From: Stratiolaelaps scimitus
Lineage: Eukaryota; Arthropoda; Arachnida; Mesostigmata; Laelapidae
DNA length: 64,000 nt
Assembly: GCA_019614645.1 (NCBI GenBank)
Contig: JABWDB010000013.1
Location: 6,339,501 to 6,403,500, forward strand
Direction of reading: 5' to 3'
The position numbers and the translations under genes were made by a program. How positions within the stretch are numbered: position 1 is the stretch's first letter; each line of letters starts with the position of its first letter. Below are positions 58,234-64,000 of the stretch, piece by piece. The notes beneath the pieces were generated by a model, which saw only the letters and a list, made by a program, of their open reading frames with translations, made no database searches and was not told the origin of the DNA.

Positions 58234-58728
58234 CGAAACTTTTATTGGGCGAACACAAATATTTTTGCGTAAAAATATGAATCACGTTTCCCGACCTAGA
58301 TCAAGAAATAAACACGTTTCGTTGGAAAATCAATGTATTGCACCCAGCATCGGAACTAGCTTACTCTGAGCCTCTGCTAAATGATGGATGTGCAAATATG
58401 GTTAAATGCCACGTTGAAGGCAAAAGATGTGGCTATAAACGAAAATTAGTATTAGTTCCTGTTGAAATAGAGGTATGGAATCCAATATGTGACGAGAATA
58501 TATCGAGGAGGATGCTATAACTGTCAGCCGTTCAGCGGGAATAATTGTCGCCCACTTTTGTAATTAACCAATAGCTAAATCACACTTCTGTCAACAGGAC
58601 ATCAGGCGCGCGTTGAATGCTGAATGGTATGCACTAGATAACCTACTGTTTGGATTATGTCTGCAGAACGCAAACCAAGAGACTCGATGTGGCGAATGCT
58701 ACCCAGTATACAGGATCGTTTAATCACG

Positions 58729-58800
58729 TCCGGCATGGTCTAGTGGCTAGGATACGTGGCTCTCACCCACGAGGCCCGGGTTCGATTCCCGGTGTCGGAA
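58729..58800 (+). tRNA. tRNA-Glu(CTC), pair H
   Basis: Consensus gene. The 5' flank matches pair C, but the DNA after the pair matches pair B, so the right arm ends in a recombinant cassette. Confidence 0.98.
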
Positions 58801-58805
58801 TTCAA

Positions 58806-58877
58806 GGTTCCATGGTGTAATGGTTAGCACTCTGGACTCTGAATCCAGCGATCCGAGTTCAAATCTCGGTGGAACCT
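58806..58877 (+). tRNA. tRNA-Gln(CTG), pair H
   Basis: Consensus gene; spacer TTCAA; a short TTTT terminator in TATAATTTTC. Confidence 0.98.
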
Positions 58878-59415
58878 TATAATTTTCTACGTGGCCTATT
58901 ACGAAGTGTCCGAGGTGAAATGCAACCAAAGGAAGGCACATGCAATATCCAGATACGCATATGAAGCCTAATGGTTCGAAAGATGCAAGCACAGCGCCAA
59001 GGTATTCTATGTGAAAGATGATACCTCCACGCTATATACGTTGAGCCAACGATCAAATACGATATACGTGATCACAATGAGCGTAGTTATAAACACGTCC
59101 TTTAAGACTATAGAAACGAATACCTTACTATCAAGTAAGAGGAAATTCCACCGTAAACCAAGATGTCGGCAAATGTGCTGAATCGTGTACTACAATTTGA
59201 GCAATTTATATGTTGCTTAGTATGCTGAAGCTATTTCTGCTCAAAATAGTACTGCTATTACATCCACCATGTGTTTACATGCATACAATCTCGAAGTTAT
59301 ATTTCGACTATGTACAAGGCTTGCGAAGTTCTCGAGAATTAACATACAGTAATTATATCATGTGGTACACATTTGTCAAGAATTGCAGAAATATGTCTAA
59401 TATGATGGAAATACT
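58878..59415. other. Spacer right of pair H
   Basis: The first 160 bases resemble the flank of pair B (CACTTCG/CGAAGTGTCC motifs); the rest is unique and AT-rich. No gene. Confidence 0.5.
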
Positions 59416-59517
59416 GAATGCCATCGCATTTGTTGGGACAATGTCGGCCTCGGCCTGGTCTCCAACTAATCCCCCCCCCCTCCCAAATAGCCTCTAACTA
59501 ATGTGTGTTTGAATAAA
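59416..59517 (+). mobile_element. Non-LTR retrotransposon 3' end (short plus copy)
   Basis: Begins inside the C-terminal codons (NAIAFVGTMSASA), then a C run and the tail ...GTTTGAATAAATAAATA. Same family as 11924-12063. Confidence 0.65.
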
Positions 59518-59526
59518 TAAATACTA

Positions 59527-59855
59527 TTTCATTCAAACATACAGTAGTTAGGAATTATTTCTAGGGAGTATGGGGGGGGGTGGCTGAGGTCGACAATGTC
59601 CTGAGGAAGGCGATGACATTGCCCCTCTGCACAGCGAGGGACAGGCGCTGCAGAAGGAAAGAACCTGCGCGCTTGTCCCCGGTGGCGCGGATCAACCTAT
59701 GGTAGACCCTTTCGAGGAAGTTCGCAGTGAGGGGGCCGTGCCCGCCCAAGGTCTCAAAAGCAAGGGGGGAAAACAGATGGGTTCCTTGGAGTGCGGCGTA
59801 ACTTCCTTAGCCTGGCCCTCTCCGCACGCGCTACCGCGTAACCGGGGGTGGTTGC
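59527..59855 (-). mobile_element. Non-LTR retrotransposon 3' end (longest copy)
   Basis: The minus strand reads KEVTPHSKEPICFP, then AFETLGGHGP, FLERVYHRLIRATGDKRAG, SFLLQRLSLAVQRGN, and ends in a tail with CTACTGTATGTTTGAATG. The frame shifts at a C run near 59760. It lies tail to tail with 59416-59517, about 10 bases apart. Clade not assigned. Confidence 0.72.
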
Positions 59856-60461
59856 ACAGTGTTTGAATAAATATTTCTAATAGAATGCTATAAACAAAAG
59901 TACTCAATTGGTTGTTGTTCGGGATAAACTGCTACAGATGCTAACCCAAGAAATTACTTGAGCATTCTGCTTTACAACAACTGTCATACAGTGAGATATG
60001 GGCTGCACCATTATTAATAGTAATGATGATAATAATGATAAAGAGAATCTCAAAATAATAATAATAATAATACTGTGAAAATTTAACGATTGCTACGCTT
60101 ACCGACGTCCATACGAATTGACGCAAGAATATTTATGATACCGAGAAAACTCAGTTCTTTCTGCTTTGCTTGTTCGTGTACCATAAACAGAAGGTGTATT
60201 AATGTGAGACTTTGACAAGACGCCGTTGGATTATTGGGATTAATTTTGTCGCTTCGGACAGCAAATTCGAGGATTAGAGAGGATTGATCCTCGAGTAGTC
60301 TGGGTCAATGACGTCACACATCCTATTGGGGCACTTCTAGTTGGATGACGTCAGCCGTTCGTTGAATCCTGAGCGCAAGCGATTAAATCATGGAGTGTGA
60401 CCAATATATCAGCAATGAAGATCAAGAACTAAAGCAATGTGTAAACAGGGCTTGATGAAAA
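59856..60461. other. Spacer before the solo Glu gene
   Basis: AT-rich, with AAT-type repeats at about 60015-60072 and another GTTTGAATAAATA at about 59859. The 5' flank of Glu I does not match that of the other Glu genes. Confidence 0.5.
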
Positions 60462-60533
60462 TCCGGCATGGTCTAGTGGCTAGGATACGTGGCTCTCACC
60501 CACGAGGCCCGGGTTCGATTCCCGGTGTCGGAA
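60462..60533 (+). tRNA. tRNA-Glu(CTC), solo copy I
   Basis: Consensus gene without a Gln partner. It is followed directly by GTTTT, so it has its own terminator. The joint GTCGGAAGTTTT looks like the Glu end fused to the GGAAGTTTTTT that normally follows Gln. Confidence 0.97.
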
Positions 60534-61120
60534 GTTTTGGTTCTAGTGCGAAATTGGCCGCAGCCAGATGGTGTAATATTCAGATGTAAACTCACAAGTA
60601 AATTGTTAATAACGATGAGTCACTGCAGGGGACTTGTCCTGAAGATATAGCACTCTACGGTGTTCATTACAACCTTTGTTTAACTAGCCCACCTGATATT
60701 TACGACCCCGATTTCCAAGAGATCTTACAAGTACAGCGCTACCCTGTCGCTTAGCCAGATGTGGCACTACTGGTAATATAACAGATATCAGCTACAGTTT
60801 TCCACTGGGTATATACCATAACTGTCGCGAACGAACATATTCGAACAACTGTTTCCACAGATATATATGATTGTCCGTGTGGAAATTTCGTATTAAATTA
60901 AAAAATTGTACACCATTTTACCAGACCGCCAAGTCAAGGCATTATGAGATGGCGTCTCAGCCAAATCTGCTCTCGATTCTCAATACTGTGATACCGGAAT
61001 CAGGCTTTATAAGCCTACTCTAATCTGGGGCTTATTTTTTAGGTACGACATAATTATCATCAGCATCAGATAATGGTACAAGCGCCACTTTGGATTTTAC
61101 CAATCTGAAAGAAACATAAT
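60534..61120. other. Unique spacer
   Basis: AT-rich, no gene or repeat seen. Confidence 0.45.
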
Positions 61121-61184
61121 TCCGTCGAGCCGGATTTGAGCCAGCGACCTAAGGATAGCTGCTAAACATTCTATAGTCCTTCGC
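61121..61184 (-). pseudogene. 3' half of an intron-containing tRNA-Tyr
   Basis: The minus strand reads GGACTATAGAATG, then ATCCTTAGGTCGCTGG, CTCAAATCC and GGCTCGACGGAA. This is the anticodon arm to 3' end of tRNA-Tyr (family pattern GGACTGTAG-intron-ATCC-TTAGGTCGCTGGTTCGAATCC), with a short insertion in the intron position after the anticodon. Anticodon G34 is A here, the T-loop TTCGAA is CTCAAA, and the 5' half is absent. Not functional. Confidence 0.75.
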
Positions 61185-61769
61185 AAAATGTTTATAATAC
61201 ACAATTAATAGCTCTCAATAGGCCAATGTTTTTAATTATATGGCGTTCTATCACAGCAGGTTATGCCAGCTTGAAAAAATAGCAAATGCCGACATAAATA
61301 GATTAAAGTGATTGTAAAGAACGCATGTTTGACAGTCTCATCAAGCAAGTCGAAAGCCACAGCCCATATGGAGAAAATCAATCATCCTTTATGTGGCGAG
61401 GCAGCGAGGGTACTAAACGATCCATAATTATAGTCTATGTAAATGACGGCAAAACAATATATACGACGTATCAATCATCACCTATATTAGTTATTTTTAT
61501 TTTGCTATAAAGCAATATGTAACAATAATATCACGTGCGATGTAACGTGACAAACTGCGATACCTCTATTCATGTCTCTTGTTAGCACAGTAAGCGAAGA
61601 AAAATAAACTATTTCGCTCGTTCGCCATGAACATAAAATGCCATTCGAGCTTTTAATAGATCCATTTACTAGCATGTAATATTTGCTGTCCAATAAACTA
61701 GAACTCCCTTTATATATATATATATATATACTTTTATATATAGTTTTACTTAAGTAAAACTAGAACTTC

Positions 61770-61823
<54 letters not shown>

Positions 61824-62230
61824 ACTTTTATATATAGTTTTACTTAAGTAAAACTAGAACATCCTTTATATATATATATATATGAATCCGCGTATATCTG
61901 TAATAAACAGCTATCGTCGCTCGCACCAATCGGTATCTGCCTTCCCTCTGTTGTGCATATGAAGTCATAATTCTAACACACCCAATGCTGCTATACCAAA
62001 AGTTTAATAATAATAATTTAATATCATATCGAAACATTGAAGACGTCCACTACTCTTCTAAGTGACTCAATGGCTTAGTGATCGCTATTGATCATTGCCA
62101 GCGACCGTTAGTGAGAGGTGGACAAGTCTAACTGGACCACAGGAAACAAATATTTTTTTTTCGTGTTTTTCAAAAACAGTTTTTTAATTTCTTTCTGTTA
62201 CGCAATAAATTTCGGCGAATAAGATCAGCA
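61185..62230. other. AT-rich spacer with palindromic tandem repeat
   Basis: No gene. Holds the TA/palindrome repeat at 61708-61884; TA tracts give empty frames. Confidence 0.5.
61708..61884. repeat. Tandem repeat of a perfect palindrome and TA tracts
   Basis: The perfect 20-base palindrome AGTTTTACTTAAGTAAAACT occurs at 61742-61761 and 61836-61855, each followed by AGAAC-TCCTT and a TA tract (third AGAAC at 61855). Period about 94 bases, set by TA length. Confidence 0.88.
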
Positions 62231-62304
62231 GGCCCACTAGCTCAGTCGGTTAGAGCGTCGTGCTAATAACGCGAAGGTCGTAGGTTCGATCCCTGCGTGG
62301 GCCA
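62231..62304 (+). tRNA. tRNA-Ile(AAT), copy J
   Basis: Consensus gene in diverged surroundings; T5 about 8 bases after the end. Last plus-strand gene before orientation switches. Confidence 0.98.
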
Positions 62305-62469
62305 GTAAATCTTTTTCTCTTAAGCTTTAACCTGCCTTTGCCGTGCTAGAAACTGAGGGATGAGTGAGATTTGGGATACGTGTGCAGACTTGACAATTTC
62401 TAATTTATTCGTACACAACGTATCTGTACATGTGCGTACATGTGCGGTTTTACCGACAGCTTGGAACAT

Positions 62470-62525
62470 CCCAGGATCGATTTCCGCCGTCGAATCTAAG
62501 GTTCCGCGGCGTAATGGTGCTCTGA
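62470..62525 (+). pseudogene. Remnant of a Glu-Gln pair
   Basis: The 3' end of Glu (CCAGGATCGATTTCCGCCGT) is followed, at nearly the normal distance, by the 5' end of Gln (AAGGTTCCGCGGCGTAATGG). The Gln body after about 27 bases is lost. Confidence 0.7.
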
Positions 62526-62944
62526 GCTAACTTCACTCTCACTCATCGTCCATTTCTTACTGACTTGCCCTTGCAATCTGATCACTAATTTACAAATTAA
62601 TGCGCCCCGGAAGACTCTACAGGGACGAATGTTAGTCGTTGTACCAACATTCTTCGAAGCATTCGTAGAATATTTAAATCTCTCTATTTCTGAGCCAGGT
62701 TTCCAAACGAGCTCATCCTTCCCGCATTACGTCATTTTACCCAGCGCTGGTACGGTCAGAAAAAAAATGCCACCGACTGAGTGAATATTTTACACGGATC
62801 TGGTCGAACTATAGCTTATTACTTTTTGTCGAAATTTAGGACAGAATTAGAGAAACAATATCATCCAGCTGCCGTTCCCGCCTCTGGTAGTTCGGTTATC
62901 AGTCTCAGATCAACGTCCTGGCCTGCCAGAATGACGACCAGGAT

Positions 62945-63000
62945 GATTACTAGCTCAGTCGATTAGAGCCTCGTTCTAATAACAATGGAAGCCTGCGTGT
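62945..63000 (+). pseudogene. tRNA-Ile pseudogene
   Basis: ATTACTAGCTCAGTCGATTA, then GAGCCTCGTTCTAATAACAA and GCCTGCGTG follow the Ile gene, with loss of the T-arm and mutations in both stems. Confidence 0.8.
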
Positions 63001-63219
63001 AGATTACAACCGTTTTGTTCCGAGGGGACAGTTAAAACTTCGGCCCGAAAGTTAAGTGTCCGACTTAGAGTCCAAGTGAATTTCCCTCAATTGCCCTGAT
63101 CATGCCTTAACGTTATAAATTACTTGTTCACACAATATGTGTGAAAAATGAAGAGAGTTTACCAGGATGTCTTGGTATTGATTGTGCGTCTTTAAATATA
63201 CAATACTTAGAGAAGCAGT

Positions 63220-63420
63220 GAGGGACAGGATGTCAGGCCGAGGCCGCCATGGTCAGACCCAAGGGAGGCGATGGCATTGCCTCTCTGCCTCTGCACAGCG
63301 ACGGACAGGCTCCGCAGAAGAATGGACCCTACGCGTTTGTCCCCGGTGGCGCGGAGGTCAGCCTGAGGTAGACTCCTTCGAGGAAATTAGTGAAGAGTTG
63401 AATCTCATATAGTAAATGCT
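63220..63420 (-). mobile_element. Non-LTR retrotransposon 3' region, degraded copy
   Basis: Matches 59575-59730 in the same orientation (GTTTGTCCCCGGTGGCGCGG, GACTCCTTCGAGGAA). Reading frame disrupted by indels, and there is no clear tail at its left end. Confidence 0.65.
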
Positions 63421-63598
63421 GTCAATAAAAACAACCTATTCGTTCATAAATATTTTTTATTCAATCATAAAAGTGGGCGACAATTGTACCCGCTCAACGT
63501 GAAATACATCTTAAAACACATTTCTTTATAAATTCTTAATAGATTCCCATTCGTTTACCGTGCAGACGCTCCGGTTCGTCCTCTAAATAAAAGTTTCG

Positions 63599-63672
63599 TG
63601 GCCCACGCAGGGATCGAACCTGCGACCTTCGCGTTATTAGCACGACGCTCTAACCGACTGAGCTAGTGGGCC
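63599..63672 (-). tRNA. tRNA-Ile(AAT), copy K
   Basis: One change from consensus: GTCGCAGG instead of GTCGTAGG, giving a C-G pair where the other copies have a T-G wobble in the T stem. It starts another minus-strand block. Confidence 0.98.
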
Positions 63673-63730
63673 TTATAATTCGAATTCCCCGAAATGTAGC
63701 GACCGACGATACAAGAGATAATGTACGATG

Positions 63731-63769
<39 letters not shown>

Positions 63770-64000
63770 TTGGCAATTCGCCAGGTCAACCTCAAGTTTT
63801 TTAAAGCTTTCCCAGCAAGTTTACCATTGACGGTCACCAGCAACGATCAACGACGACCGCGAAGTTCGTCGTGATATTCTCGCTCGGGGAGGTGGTGAGA
63901 CACGTGGGTGCAGGGGTTTGATCTGCACCTTTGCACATCCAGATTTAAAAGGTGTCCGTCTTACGAAGCAATGCCGAAAGCAGTTCCGTTGACCTTAAAT
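63673..64000. repeat. Ile 5'-flank repeat, copy 3 (runs off the window)
   Basis: Same as 49842-50160 and the inverse of about 55870-56188, with a longer GA tract at 63731-63769. The tRNA cluster therefore continues beyond the window. Confidence 0.92.

Larger units (their letters stand above)
54795..58728. repeat. Right arm of the large inverted repeat
   Basis: Inverted copy of 46962-50975. It carries an extra tandem duplication (55311-55740) absent from the left arm, which accounts for most of the 259-base shift of the symmetry axis between inner and outer parts. Confidence 0.92.

Noticed and set aside
45290..58992. Recurring frames containing VPPRFELGSLDSESRVLTIT
   Set aside because: This peptide is the antisense reading of tRNA-Gln followed by tRNA-Glu; it appears at every pair and is a known kind of false protein.

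Overview
The window is nuclear DNA of an animal, most likely an arthropod. The transposons point that way: a BEL/Pao LTR element, a Tc1-type transposon and R-type non-LTR tails. The lineage cannot be fixed from sequence alone; a mite or other chelicerate would fit but is a guess. I found no convincing exon of a host protein gene. Apart from transposon relics, the long reading frames are chance frames, many of them in GC-rich or tandem-repeat DNA.

The dominant content is tRNA genes: 59 full-length copies of four isotypes plus several broken ones. Positions 12174-17294 hold 34 tandem tRNA-Val(AAC) genes on a 153-base unit, followed by one truncated unit. Positions 43840-63672 hold a second, very different cluster: 8 tRNA-Gln, 9 tRNA-Glu and 8 tRNA-Ile(AAT). 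Glu and Gln are paired head to tail with a 5-base gap and no terminator between them, so they probably form a two-gene Pol III transcription unit. Glu-Gln pairs alternate with Ile genes about every 0.5-1.2 kb. The left block (43.8-51.1 kb) is on the minus strand. The right block (55.0-62.3 kb) is on the plus strand. Together they form a large inverted repeat with arms of about 4 kb around an axis near 52.9 kb. Another minus-strand unit starts at 63.6 kb.

The 3.8-kb spacer of the inverted repeat contains a half tRNA-Ile, a decayed Gln-Glu cassette, a small tRNA-like SINE with an identifiable empty site elsewhere in the window, and two adjacent near-perfect foldback palindromes (52035-52643). 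The cluster edges contain further tRNA relics: a 3' half of an intron-containing tRNA-Tyr at 61.1 kb, and decayed Glu/Gln and Ile copies at 62.5 and 62.9 kb.

Mobile elements are: a recent, internally deleted BEL/Pao element (3334-6948) with 777-base LTRs that differ at about two bases and a GCCCC target duplication; a dead Tc1-like transposon (about 10.5-11.8 kb); and four truncated 3' ends of one non-LTR family (11.9, 59.4, 59.5 and 63.2 kb), lying next to the tRNA clusters.

The remaining stretches (1-3.3, 7-10.5, 17.4-43.8 and 52.7-54.7 kb) look intergenic or intronic. They carry microsatellites and some GC-rich, pyrimidine/purine-striped islands that could be promoters or untranslated exons, but nothing there supports a gene call.
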